A stretch of 64,000 nt of DNA, taken from contig CANLWN010000006.1 in NCBI GenBank assembly GCA_947494825.1, forward strand, positions 186,001 to 250,000, given 5' to 3'. The notes beneath the pieces are model-generated. The model was not told the DNA's origin. It saw nothing but the letters and a program-made list of their open reading frames with translations, and ran no database searches. Both the position numbers and the translations under genes were made by a program. Within the stretch, counting starts at the first letter, position 1; each line of letters starts with the position of its first letter. The DNA comes from an uncultured Flavobacteriaceae bacterium. GTDB lineage: Bacteria > Bacteroidota > Bacteroidia > Flavobacteriales > Flavobacteriaceae. This document shows positions 55,023 through 63,965 of the stretch, one piece after another.

Positions 55023-56603
55023 CTAGGAAAGCAATACCTCATCAAAATCAGTGCCTTCAATGGGCTCAACCACTTGATCTCCTTTGTTCCATTCAATTTT
55101 TCGGCCCAGTTTAAAGGAGAGACCCGCCATATGTGCTGTAATGGCCTCATCAAAACCCTCTTTGATCCCACAGCTTACTTCTCCTCCGTTTCGGGTACTT
55201 ACCAACCATTCCCTAAGGTGCAGGTAGGTAGAGTCTACCCTAGCCCCGTTGATGTAGGTCCACATAAGGCCCTTATCGGCAAAATATTGGGATGTCGCCG
55301 AAGAGATTGCATCAGGAACATTGGCCCCGGGATCATACCTATAAATTGGAATATGGGGCTTCATTTTTTCGGTCTCGATCATCTCGGCATACCGCGTGGA
55401 GGATGCATCGGGCCAAATGGTCAGCGTATTGCCCAATTCCATGCTGGCATCATGTCCCATCAAAATCGTAGGCCTACCAAAACCATTGCCCAGGGTGGCA
55501 CTGTACACCAAGGTCATTCCCTCTTCCTTCCCATTTGTTTGACTGCTTCCTGTGCTGAAATGGGGAAATTCCATATTCACCTGTAGCACATCGGGTACAT
55601 TTCGCCCATCCCTGTGGGTGTAAATGCCCCCGGAGGCGGTAACCGAATCGGGAATCCCCATATTCAGGATGCAATTGAGCCGATCATAATCATGGGTAAG
55701 CAGGTCTCCCGATAATCCAGATCCGTACGACCACCATTTTCTCCATCTAAAGAAATGTTCCTTGTTAAAGGGTATTTTGGGTGCGGTACCCAGGAAAAGG
55801 TCCCAGTCTATGGTCTGCGGGCTGGCCTGCTCGTGAATATCATAATTCCATGCCCCATTGTCATCGTTGCGGTTCGTATTGGTCTGGATCAGTGAAATAT
55901 GCCCAAGCACGCCCTTGTCCACAATATCCTGGGCTGTTTTAAAGCTCAAGGTCTGCCGGTGCTGATGCCCCACCATAAAAGATGCTTTGGACTTTTCAGC
56001 AGCCTCGCGTAACCTATAGGTCTCCCCTAAGGTGTGGGTCATAGGCTTTTCAACATAGACATGGACGCCGTGTTCCAGAGCTTCAATAGACATCGGGGCA
56101 TGCCAGTGATCCGGGGTTGCAATGATTACGGCATCCACTTCTCCACTCTTGATTATGTCGCTATGGGTCTTAAACCTTTTTACCTGGTGGTCTGGCGTGG
56201 AGAAAGAGGTGACCGCTTTTTCTGCCCGGATATCGAAAACGTCACAAACTGCCGTAAGTTTCACATTCAATTTTTCCTGTCGCTGAAAATCCTCCAAGGC
56301 TGTATGATTTGTGTCGTTTTCCGCTTCCAATGCCATTTCATGTAGCCATTCCTTAGTGGCAAAACCTAGCGCCCGGCACAACTGTTCGCCGCGAATCCCA
56401 AAACCAACAATCCCCACCCTTATGGGGCTTCCGGTAATTTCTGGCATATCTGGCGGCAACGAGGGCCGTATGTTCAATTGTTCCAATATTTCCGAACGTT
56501 CTCGGTTCTTGCTTGCCGCAGATGTGGCCCCTGCCCACCAGACCGCTCCGAGAATGGGAATTCCGCCCAAGCCCTTGAGCACGTCACGTCTAGTCCATTT
56601 CAT
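55023..56603 (-). CDS. Gfo/Idh/MocA-family oxidoreductase with Tat signal
   Basis: 526 residues. The N-terminus MKWTRRDVLKGLGG is a twin-arginine signal, so the protein is exported folded with its cofactor. The NAD(P)-binding domain has VGIVGFGIRGEQLCRAL (about residues 64-80), VIIATPDHWHAPM and HVYVEKPMTHTLGE with the family's EKP lysine. The C-terminal domain has NRNDDNGAWNYDIH and WRKWWSYGSGLSGDLLTHDYD. It probably acts on a sugar or cyclitol in the periplasm; the GH109-type glycosidase reaction is possible. Its start overlaps the DoxX gene stop by 4 bp, so the two are coupled. Confidence 0.88.
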   Translation of the reverse strand: MKWTRRDVLKGLGGIPILGAVWWAGATSAASKNRERSEILEQLNIRPSLPPDMPEITGSPIRVGIVGFGIRGEQLCRALGFATKEWLHEMALEAENDTNHTALEDFQRQEKLNVKLTAVCDVFDIRAEKAVTSFSTPDHQVKRFKTHSDIIKSGEVDAVIIATPDHWHAPMSIEALEHGVHVYVEKPMTHTLGETYRLREAAEKSKASFMVGHQHRQTLSFKTAQDIVDKGVLGHISLIQTNTNRNDDNGAWNYDIHEQASPQTIDWDLFLGTAPKIPFNKEHFFRWRKWWSYGSGLSGDLLTHDYDRLNCILNMGIPDSVTASGGIYTHRDGRNVPDVLQVNMEFPHFSTGSSQTNGKEEGMTLVYSATLGNGFGRPTILMGHDASMELGNTLTIWPDASSTRYAEMIETEKMKPHIPIYRYDPGANVPDAISSATSQYFADKGLMWTYINGARVDSTYLHLREWLVSTRNGGEVSCGIKEGFDEAITAHMAGLSFKLGRKIEWNKGDQVVEPIEGTDFDEVLLS

Positions 56604-57097
56604 AAGGTTTCTGTTTTAGTAATTTTATGCTTTTTGCGAAAAAGATAGCTTAGTCCAAATACCTGTCCGGTAGGAAATTGATAAAGGACCAAACATGCAA
56701 TAAGTTCTATAAGGTTCTTATTGACAAACCAATAGCTTCCTTCAACATTTAGCTGTTGCAACCATGGCAAGGCCGGATGTGCCATGTAGTATAAGGCGAG
56801 CAAAAACATGCCCACAAGGGCGCCCCATCGTTCCAGAAAACCCAGCACTAGTGTAACGCCCACAAACATCAGTGCCATCCAGTTTAAGGTGTCGGCCCAT
56901 CCAATCACCGCATCATCCGTAAGCGCCCAAAACAGGGGCTTAAGCGGACCCTGAGCTGTAATCAAGTACCCGAAGGAGCTCCAGTCCGGGTTATAGATCT
57001 TTACGATGCCCTCGTATAGAAAATGCCAACCAATAGCCACCCGTAACAGTGCGATGCTGTGTTTCAATTCCCATTTGCGTTTAGTTTCGTCCATCAT
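56600..57097 (-). CDS. DoxX-family membrane protein
   Basis: 165 residues with four membrane spans. DoxX-type features: LLRVAIGWHFLYEGIVKIYNPDW (in part), LGFLERWGALVGMFLLALYYMAHP (in part) and the final VNKNLIELIACLVL. In several Bacteroidetes a DoxX protein precedes a Tat-exported Gfo/Idh/MocA oxidoreductase, as here with an ATGA overlap, which suggests an electron-transfer or cofactor partnership. Start MMDETK; the second Met is equally possible. Confidence 0.82.
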   Translation of the reverse strand: MMDETKRKWELKHSIALLRVAIGWHFLYEGIVKIYNPDWSSFGYLITAQGPLKPLFWALTDDAVIGWADTLNWMALMFVGVTLVLGFLERWGALVGMFLLALYYMAHPALPWLQQLNVEGSYWFVNKNLIELIACLVLYQFPTGQVFGLSYLFRKKHKITKTETL

Positions 57098-57358
57098 ATT
57101 CGTTACTTGTTTTGTATATCCAATAGTTTCAAATCCCTGGAAGGTATAAAAAATGATCCATCCAAACTAAGGGAGCACCAGGAGTTTACCTATGACAATT
57201 GTCAGTTTTACACAATGATCCGCATCCTAAAAAGTGGAGCAAAACCACCCCTAAGAAACATACAATCCCTTGTAACTGGTCGATTTTAACAGCAATTTAG
57301 AGCCCTATGGCCCGGTATTTGTTATTTTTACACAGTTATTGCGACTGTTTTTAAAGCT
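57098..57358. other. Divergent intergenic region, doxX to secreted protein
   Basis: 261 bp with no convincing gene. A perfect 12-bp palindrome TGACAATTGTCA lies at 57193-57204 and could be an operator. No perfect -7 box was found in either direction. Confidence 0.35.
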
Positions 57359-57994
57359 ATGCGATCTATTGTTACACTTGCTGTTCTGTTATTGCTATCC
57401 CTTCCGGGGCTGGCCCAAACGGATATTCCTGTAACAAAACCTTTAAAGATTGAAGGCAAAAAACTGGACACCAAGGACAATAAGGGTACGGCATTGAACA
57501 TGCCCTCCACTTTTGACAAAAAACCCGAGGTGAACCTAAAGGATCGCAATAAACGCGAGGTTAAAATGCTTCCCGACACGAAACTCGTACAGGCCGGTCA
57601 TGGCCTTAAGATCGACCCTAAAATTGGTGAAAAGGAAAAGAAAGGCTCCGACAAGCACTACGGTGATCAATATTTGGGCGATCTAAAGAGCAATGCCAAA
57701 TTTGTGGGCATTGTTTGCCGCGATCATGAATTTGTGGATGGGGACCGTGTAAAAATCTACGCCAATGGTCAGGTGGTGGAACCCAACATACTCTTGTCCG
57801 GCACGTTCAAGGGCGTCAACATCAATCTTGAGAGCGGGTTTAATCGGCTCGATTTTGAAGCTTTGAACCAAGGCTCTTCCGGACCCAATACGGCCCAAGT
57901 GAACGTCTACGATGACAAGGGCCAGCTCATTTATGCCAACCGATGGAATTTATCTACCGGTGCCAAGGCTTCCCTGATTATCGTAAAGGAGTAA
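57359..57994 (+). CDS. Secreted protein of unknown function
   Basis: 211 residues. A Sec signal peptide ends after LPGLAQ (about residue 20). A lysine-rich, low-complexity linker (about 30-100) is followed by a compact beta-rich domain (about 105-211) with FVGIVCRDHEFVDGDRVKIYANG in part, GVNINLESGFNRLDFEALNQG in part, and TAQVNVYDDKGQLIYANRWNL in part. No known family is recognised. It is probably periplasmic or surface-located. It stands alone between the DoxX unit and the convergent acylase gene. Confidence 0.75.
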   Translation: MRSIVTLAVLLLLSLPGLAQTDIPVTKPLKIEGKKLDTKDNKGTALNMPSTFDKKPEVNLKDRNKREVKMLPDTKLVQAGHGLKIDPKIGEKEKKGSDKHYGDQYLGDLKSNAKFVGIVCRDHEFVDGDRVKIYANGQVVEPNILLSGTFKGVNINLESGFNRLDFEALNQGSSGPNTAQVNVYDDKGQLIYANRWNLSTGAKASLIIVKE

Positions 57995-58021
57995 TGAACC
58001 CCAACACATCCTCTATTTCTA

Positions 58022-60196
58022 TTATCGTTCCCCGGGATGGTAGGTGGTTTCTGCCCGTTTAAGCACATCCTCCTTGTAATAGGCAACTTCTTTGAACTGC
58101 ATATCGGCATAGCGCTGGGCCTGATCCCCAAAATGCGCTGAGGCCGGATCGCCACTTTGTCCGCCCGCCAAAATGGTCTTTGCCCTTACCCTTTCGCCGA
58201 ACTCTACAACGGCCACGAAGCTGTTCCCTCGCGTACCATAGATTTTTTTGGTGTTGTTGGTATATCGGGCGCCATAGGCGGCCAAGGCTCCCCAACGACC
58301 CGATGCAAAGCCCACGGGAATACTGGGTTTATTATCATCAAAAGCCTGGCGGATATCCCCATTTATCCTCTGGTAGCGGTTGATTTCGCCCCAGGGCATT
58401 TCCCAGGTCCCAAAATCCGACTCAAGTTGTTCCACCACTTTGGTGAATATTGCCAAACGCTCCTGGAGCGGGGATTGGGAACCAAAATAGGTCATCAGTT
58501 CCATATCGCTCATTTTACCTGGCCGTACCCCTTCCCTACCATAGCGCATACCGTAAAAATGGGCCAACGACATGGCCACAGAGGCCTTGGATGTTCTAAA
58601 ATCCCAATTGCGTAGAGTCTTGATCGGCTCGGCCAATATGGGGTCCTTGTTTTGGGATCCATCATAGGCCGCTACCAAACCTGGAATCAGTTTTTCGAAG
58701 GCGGGCAAGTAGGAATCGTGTCCCAATGCAATAAGATTATCCAAGGTAAGCCCGTCTTTTCCCCTGAGCAAATCAATGGCGTGGACACCACGAAAATTTT
58801 CCCGGTCCAACGACATATACTTGGGGTAGTCTTTCTTCTTTGGGCTGTATTCCAAAGCAGCGGTATAGGGAGTGGAATTGCAGTTCTGCAGCCATCCGTT
58901 TTCCGGATTCAGAAGCAGGATATTCTCATCTACGGTGTGCAGGCCCCTCCAATCGGTCCGTGGGTCACTTCCGTCCACAGGCTGGGTATAGTCAAAAACG
59001 GTATCCCTAACCGGTACAAAATTGCCATGAAAATAGGCAATATTACCCTCGGCATCCGCATATACGGTGTTGTTGGAAGAGTTGGTGCGTATATCCATCA
59101 TCTGACGAAAGCCCGAATAGCCCGTTTGTTTGGTCCTAATGTAGGATTGCTCCAGCGCTTTTACCGGTTCCCACATCATGGCAGAGGCCGTCCATTGACC
59201 GTCTTCTACATGGGTTATGGGTCCGTGATGGGTGCGATAGGCTGGGAAGTTCCTTTCCTTCAAGCTCTCGCCTTCCCGATATTTTAAAGTGATTTGGGAA
59301 GTCGTTACGGGTCTAAGCTCCTCCCCATACTGATACAGCAGTTCCCCGTCCAATTGCAGCAGGGTTTCCTTAAATTCATCCATAACATCCGTATAGGTAG
59401 AGGTATGCATCCAGCCTGTTTTTTCGTTAAAGCCTTGATATACAAAAAACTGGCCCCAAGTAACCGCACCATAGGCGTTAAGACCCTCTTCGCTGACCAC
59501 GTGTACCTCCCCCCTAAAATAAAAGGAGGTATGCGGATTAATCAACAGCAGGGTATTGCCAGATTGGGTGAGTTTCCCCGCTATTGCAATGCCATTGGAA
59601 CCTTGGGGTTCCAGGGCCTCCTCCTTCTTTTTGAGCTGGATTTCCTGCGCTTCGGGAATCTCCATGCCGCTTTCATAAAAGGCCTGTATTTTTTTTGTGG
59701 AAATCCGTTCAATATCACCACCGATGGAGCCCTCACTGAAATACATGGGCATCCAAGGCTCAAAACGGGTCAGTAATTTGGGTTGTACCTCGGGATGGGT
59801 GTGCAGATAATAATTGATGCCATCGGCGAAGGCATCGCACAGCTTTTTAAGCCATTCCGGGCTTTTTTTGTAATTCGCCTTGGCCTCTTCTTCCGTCATA
59901 AAGAGCTTGGCCCTGAGGTCGCTGTAAAGAGCAGCTTCACCATCTACCTCTGCCAAACGCCCTGTGGCCCAGATGTAGTTTCGTTCTACCCGGTTAAAGT
60001 CGTCCTCGCACTGTGCATACAGCAATCCAAAAACGGCATCGGCATCGGTCTTGCCGTAAATATGGGGAACACCAAAGTCATCGCGAATGATGGTGGTGCG
60101 TTCGGCATACCCTTGCCAACGTTCCAGTTCGGTTTTTGGGTCTTCGGTTTGGCACCCCAACGTCAATAATAGGAGGAAAGCGGCTACTTGTCTCAT
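58022..60196 (-). CDS. Penicillin-acylase-family amidase (Ntn hydrolase), lipoprotein
   Basis: 724 residues from the ATG at 60196; the frame is open to 60271, but only this start yields a lipoprotein signal (LTLGC, Cys15). The nucleophile Ser near residue 200 sits in QGSNGIAIAG, the expected autocleavage point after an alpha chain of about 200 residues. INPHTSFYFRGEVH, AVTWGQFFVYQGFNEKTGWMHTS (in part) and GNIAYFHGNF follow in the beta chain. Homologues hydrolyse acyl-homoserine lactones, aculeacin or penicillins; the substrate here is unknown. Confidence 0.9.
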   Translation of the reverse strand: MRQVAAFLLLLTLGCQTEDPKTELERWQGYAERTTIIRDDFGVPHIYGKTDADAVFGLLYAQCEDDFNRVERNYIWATGRLAEVDGEAALYSDLRAKLFMTEEEAKANYKKSPEWLKKLCDAFADGINYYLHTHPEVQPKLLTRFEPWMPMYFSEGSIGGDIERISTKKIQAFYESGMEIPEAQEIQLKKKEEALEPQGSNGIAIAGKLTQSGNTLLLINPHTSFYFRGEVHVVSEEGLNAYGAVTWGQFFVYQGFNEKTGWMHTSTYTDVMDEFKETLLQLDGELLYQYGEELRPVTTSQITLKYREGESLKERNFPAYRTHHGPITHVEDGQWTASAMMWEPVKALEQSYIRTKQTGYSGFRQMMDIRTNSSNNTVYADAEGNIAYFHGNFVPVRDTVFDYTQPVDGSDPRTDWRGLHTVDENILLLNPENGWLQNCNSTPYTAALEYSPKKKDYPKYMSLDRENFRGVHAIDLLRGKDGLTLDNLIALGHDSYLPAFEKLIPGLVAAYDGSQNKDPILAEPIKTLRNWDFRTSKASVAMSLAHFYGMRYGREGVRPGKMSDMELMTYFGSQSPLQERLAIFTKVVEQLESDFGTWEMPWGEINRYQRINGDIRQAFDDNKPSIPVGFASGRWGALAAYGARYTNNTKKIYGTRGNSFVAVVEFGERVRAKTILAGGQSGDPASAHFGDQAQRYADMQFKEVAYYKEDVLKRAETTYHPGER

Positions 60197-60213
60197 TTTA
60201 TATCGATTTAAAG

Positions 60214-60423
60214 CTATGCTCTTTTCAAAAATTGGGTCTTGAGCACAATATGGCTCTTTCCTACCCTGCACTCTACTTCTTGAGGACTCGATGTCAGACT
60301 TATATTCTTGATCACATTGCCCCGCTTTAGGGTCTTGGACATTCCCTTTACCTTTAAATCCTTGATAACGTGAACATTATCTCCATCTTCCAAAATATTG
60401 CCGTTACTGTCCTTTACTTCCAT
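60214..60423 (-). CDS. PhnA/YjdM C-terminal-domain miniprotein
   Basis: 69 residues, matching only the C-terminal SH3-like domain of the PhnA (YjdM) family: VKDSNGNILEDGDNVHVIKDLKVKG in part, then GNVIKNISLT and a final basic LKTQFLKRA. The N-terminal zinc ribbon of full-length PhnA is missing and no remnant is seen upstream, so it is a naturally short form. Such short PhnA proteins are widespread in flavobacteria. Despite the old gene name, a role in phosphonate use is not supported. Confidence 0.8.
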   Translation of the reverse strand: MEVKDSNGNILEDGDNVHVIKDLKVKGMSKTLKRGNVIKNISLTSSPQEVECRVGKSHIVLKTQFLKRA

Positions 60424-60570
60424 TCCCTTTTTTGTTTGCTATGTGAAATTAAAGGTCTTGGCGTATAAATACTAATTTTAGCTTAAAAATTAGCCGCTTC
60501 AAATCACACACCCATGGTCCCTCCCATTTTTAAAGTAACTTGCGTTCTCAAAAAATGATGTTCAGACCCT

Positions 60571-62307
60571 ATGTCCGATAAAAAAATAAGTGTCCTCAAA
60601 GCCTTCCGTACCATTATTTGGCCCAGACGAAACCTTGTCCTGCTGGGACTGCTGCTTATTGTCATCAGTAAGGCGGCCAGTTTTGTGGCCCCCATATCGC
60701 TCCAGTATTTTATGGACGATGTACTCCCCAATAAAAACTTGGACCTGCTCTATATTCTGGTACTGGTCGTAGGGCTTGCCATTTTGGTACAGGCCATAAC
60801 TTCTTTTTTGTTGACCAAGATCCTGAGCGTACAGGCCCAGTTCATGATTTCCCAATTGCGGGCACAGGTACAGAAAAAGGTGCTCTCCCTTCCCATCCGA
60901 TTTTTTGACAATACAAAGTCAGGTGCACTGGTGTCCCGCATAATGACCGATGTGGAAGGGGTACGCAATCTGATCGGGACCGGATTGGTACAGTTGGTGG
61001 GAGGCACGATCACGGCAGTGGTCTCTTTTGTGCTGTTGATCAGGATAAGTCCGTCCATGACCCTTTTTACGTTAATTCCTTTGGCCATATTTGCGGGCAT
61101 CGCCCTCAAAGCCTTTAAAATCATACGCCCGGTCTTCAGGAACAGGGGAAAAATAAATGCCGAGGTCACCGGAAGACTTACGGAGACCTTGGGCGGTATA
61201 CGGGTCATCAAAGGTTTCAATGCCGAACGGCAAGAGCACGGTGTTTTTGAATCGGGCGTAGAAAAGCTATTTCTCAACGTGAAGAAGAGTTTAACGGCCA
61301 CGGCCTTTATGACCAGTTCCTCGACCTTTCTACTGGGGGTGGCCACCACCGGTGTTATGGGTATCGGAGGATATAAGATCATTGTCTCGGAGATTACCGA
61401 AGGTGAATTTTGGTCCTTTACCTTCATCCTGGGCCTTATGATCGCCCCTATTGTTCAAATGAGCAATATTGGGAGCCAGCTGACCGAGGCCTTGGCAGGT
61501 TTGGACCGTACCGAGGAACTTATGAACATGACCCCCGAACTGGATGAAAGCAACCGGACCTCGGTGCTTGATCATATTGACGGAGATATCGTATTCCACG
61601 ACGTTTCCTTTGCCTATGAGGAGGACAAGGAGGTGCTGCACAACATAAGCTTTGAGGTAAGATCGGGTTCGGTGGTTGCCCTGGTGGGGAGTTCGGGCTC
61701 AGGAAAATCGACCATAGCAGGCTTGGCGGCCACTTTTTTAAATCCACAATCCGGAAAAATCACCGTGGACGGTACGGACCTTTCCAAGGTAGACCTAAGC
61801 AGCTACAGACAGTACCTTGGTGTGGTATTGCAGGATGAGTTTTTGTTTGAGGGCACCATCCGGGAAAATATTTTATTCCCAAGGCCCAATGCCTCGGAAG
61901 AGGCGCTGCAAAAGGCAGTAAAAGCCGCCTATGTGGACGAATTTACCGATCGTTTTGAGGAAGGCTTGGAAACGCTGATAGGAGAACGCGGTGTAAAACT
62001 CTCTGGGGGACAGCGCCAGCGCATTGCCATTGCCAGGGCCGTTTTGGCCGACCCAAAAATCCTGATCTTGGACGAAGCCACCTCCAGCCTGGATACTGAA
62101 AGCGAGGCCCTGATTCAAAAAAGTTTGGCAGAGCTGACCAAAGGGCGTACCACTTTTGTCATTGCACATCGCCTGAGCACCATTCGTAAGGCCAATCAGA
62201 TTTTGGTCATTGAAAAGGGTAGCATTGCGGAACAGGGTACCCATGATGAACTTATCGCAGCAGAAGGGCGATACTATAACTTGTTTACCTATCAAGCGAG
62301 AATTTGA
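60571..62307 (+). CDS. ABC exporter, fused permease and ATPase
   Basis: 578 residues. Six membrane spans in the N-terminal half, then an ATPase domain with Walker A GSSGSGKST near 373, signature LSGGQRQRIAIARA near 477, and Walker B ILILDEATSSLD. The half-transporter layout fits a homodimeric MsbA/multidrug-type exporter; the cargo is unknown. Stand-alone gene with no partner half nearby. Confidence 0.95.
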   Translation: MSDKKISVLKAFRTIIWPRRNLVLLGLLLIVISKAASFVAPISLQYFMDDVLPNKNLDLLYILVLVVGLAILVQAITSFLLTKILSVQAQFMISQLRAQVQKKVLSLPIRFFDNTKSGALVSRIMTDVEGVRNLIGTGLVQLVGGTITAVVSFVLLIRISPSMTLFTLIPLAIFAGIALKAFKIIRPVFRNRGKINAEVTGRLTETLGGIRVIKGFNAERQEHGVFESGVEKLFLNVKKSLTATAFMTSSSTFLLGVATTGVMGIGGYKIIVSEITEGEFWSFTFILGLMIAPIVQMSNIGSQLTEALAGLDRTEELMNMTPELDESNRTSVLDHIDGDIVFHDVSFAYEEDKEVLHNISFEVRSGSVVALVGSSGSGKSTIAGLAATFLNPQSGKITVDGTDLSKVDLSSYRQYLGVVLQDEFLFEGTIRENILFPRPNASEEALQKAVKAAYVDEFTDRFEEGLETLIGERGVKLSGGQRQRIAIARAVLADPKILILDEATSSLDTESEALIQKSLAELTKGRTTFVIAHRLSTIRKANQILVIEKGSIAEQGTHDELIAAEGRYYNLFTYQARI

Positions 62308-62398
62308 TAGCGTCTTAAACTAAGAGAACTATTATCTTTTTTTCCGAACAAGGTGGGGACTCTTTTAGTAGAAATCGGACAGATTCTTTGCTGGGCCC

Positions 62399-62728
62399 TT
62401 AGGATTCAGGGGCCAGCTCCACCTCAAGTCCGTCCAAATCCTCCGTCATATGGATCTGGCACCCCAACCGACTGTTTTCCTCTACGTAAAAGGCTTCGGC
62501 CAACATGGCATCCTCGTCATCGGATTTTTCGGGAAGCGCATGATCCGAATGCACATAGCATTGGCAGGAAGCGCACATGGCCATACCACCGCAGACGCCA
62601 ATGGTTCCTTCCGGAGCAAGTTCATACGACCGAACCACTTCCATAAGGTTCATGTTCATGTCCGTAGGTGCATCCACCTCGTGCGATACACCCTCACGGT
62701 CCTTAATCTTGATTTTTATATCTGACAT
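62399..62728 (-). CDS. [2Fe-2S] ferredoxin
   Basis: 109 residues. Cluster ligands Cys46, Cys52, Cys55 and Cys90 show the C-x5-C-x2-C...C spacing of adrenodoxin/ISC-type ferredoxins. The C-terminal segment SRLGCQIHMTEDLDGLEVELAP is also typical. Encoded 109 bp downstream of a ferredoxin-NADP reductase on the same strand, its probable electron donor. Confidence 0.92.
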   Translation of the reverse strand: MSDIKIKIKDREGVSHEVDAPTDMNMNLMEVVRSYELAPEGTIGVCGGMAMCASCQCYVHSDHALPEKSDDEDAMLAEAFYVEENSRLGCQIHMTEDLDGLEVELAPES

Positions 62729-62837
62729 ATAACAGTAGTTGGTACTCCGATAGCCCGGTGGTACATACGTAAAATTTTAGATCCATCCTTTAGTCGGTAG
62801 GGCCGCATAAAAATTAACAGATAAACTCCCCAAGATC

Positions 62838-63890
62838 TTATTCTATTTTCTTTACAACGGCCTTTGGCGCTTCCTTTTTACTTCCATCAAAACCATGAAC
62901 GCCGCCCACAGTCGTATATTTCATTACATATCTTTTTTCCGGGAATATCCGTTGATAGGCACTTTGGCACATTAGAGTGGCCTCATGGAATCCGCACAGG
63001 ATAAGTTTTAACTTTCCAGGATACGTGTTTACATCGCCTATGGCATAGATACCAGGGACGTTGGTCTGATAATCGAACGTATCCACTTTGATGGCATTTT
63101 TTTCAATTTCTAGGCCCCAGTCGGCAATGGGTCCCAATTTTGGTGAAAGCCCGAACAGCGGAATAAAATGATCTACCACGATGCGCACTTCCTCCGTGCT
63201 TCCGGTTCTCACCACCAGGGCCTCGAGTTGGTCTTCACCTTCCAAGGCTATCACCTCGGCAGGGGTCATCAGTTTTATTTTCCCAGCGTCCTTTAAGCGT
63301 TGTACCTTTTCTACGGAGTCCAGCGCGCCCCTAAATTCGTTTCGGCGATGCACCAAGGTCACTTCGGCCGCAATATCGGCCAGATAGATACACCAGTCCA
63401 ATGCGGAATCTCCTCCTCCAGCAAGCAGTACTTTTTTATTTCGGTAAATTTCCGGGTCCTTTATGATATAGGAAACGCCCTTGTCCTCGTACTCCCCAAT
63501 ATTTTTCAACAGAGGTTTCCTCGGTTCAAAACTTCCCAACCCCCCGGCTATTGCAACTACGGGAGCATTGTGTTTTGTTCCCTTATTGGTGGTGACCACA
63601 AAGGAACCATCGGGAAGCTTCTCAATATGGTCTGCACGTTCCCCAAGGGTAAATCCAGGTTCAAAAGGTTTGATCTGCTCCATGAGATTATCCACTAATT
63701 CCCCGGCCAAAACCTCGGGAAACCCTGGAATATCATAAATCGGCTTTTTGGGATATATTTCGGAACATTGTCCGCCCGCCTGCGGCAAGGCATCTATCAA
63801 ATGGCATTTTAGTTGCAGCAAACCGGCCTCAAAAACTGCAAAAAGACCCGTAGGTCCTGCACCAATAATAAGTATGTCTGTTTTGATCAT
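62838..63890 (-). CDS. Thioredoxin-reductase-like ferredoxin-NADP reductase
   Basis: 350 residues. FAD motif IIGAGPTGLFAVFEA (about residues 8-22), HLIDALPQAGGQCSEIYP, NADP motif LLAGGGDSALDWCIYLA (about 155-171), and the C-terminal YAIGDVNTYPGKLKLI. It lacks a CxxC redox pair, which separates ferredoxin-NADP reductases of this fold from true thioredoxin reductases. It would reduce the ferredoxin encoded downstream. A perfect -7 box lies 27 bp upstream. Confidence 0.93.
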   Translation of the reverse strand: MIKTDILIIGAGPTGLFAVFEAGLLQLKCHLIDALPQAGGQCSEIYPKKPIYDIPGFPEVLAGELVDNLMEQIKPFEPGFTLGERADHIEKLPDGSFVVTTNKGTKHNAPVVAIAGGLGSFEPRKPLLKNIGEYEDKGVSYIIKDPEIYRNKKVLLAGGGDSALDWCIYLADIAAEVTLVHRRNEFRGALDSVEKVQRLKDAGKIKLMTPAEVIALEGEDQLEALVVRTGSTEEVRIVVDHFIPLFGLSPKLGPIADWGLEIEKNAIKVDTFDYQTNVPGIYAIGDVNTYPGKLKLILCGFHEATLMCQSAYQRIFPEKRYVMKYTTVGGVHGFDGSKKEAPKAVVKKIE

Positions 63891-63916
63891 GAAAAAAGAT
63901 ACTAGAAAAACGGGGA

Positions 63917-63924
63917 CAAAGGTA
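63917..63924 (-). promoter_or_regulatory. Bacteroidetes -7 box for the ferredoxin-NADP reductase gene
   Basis: Minus-strand TACCTTTG is a perfect TAnnTTTG, 27 bp before the ATG at 63890. Confidence 0.5.
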
Positions 63925-63965
63925 TTGAAGCAACCAATTGTAATACATGATTTTTATCAGGCCTA

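Noticed and set aside
55023-56603. Gfo/Idh/MocA oxidoreductase as an NAD-dependent sulfoquinovosidase for the cluster at 23-31 kb
   Set aside because: It is exported by Tat, lies 24 kb away, lacks the local operator upstream and has its own DoxX partner, so a link is not supported.
57059-57289. 76-codon plus-strand frame in the doxX upstream region
   Set aside because: It begins inside the doxX gene, its composition is not protein-like, and no promoter or RBS supports it.
60214-60423. PhnA-like gene as sign of phosphonate use
   Set aside because: No C-P lyase or phosphonatase genes are nearby, and the name of this family is historical.
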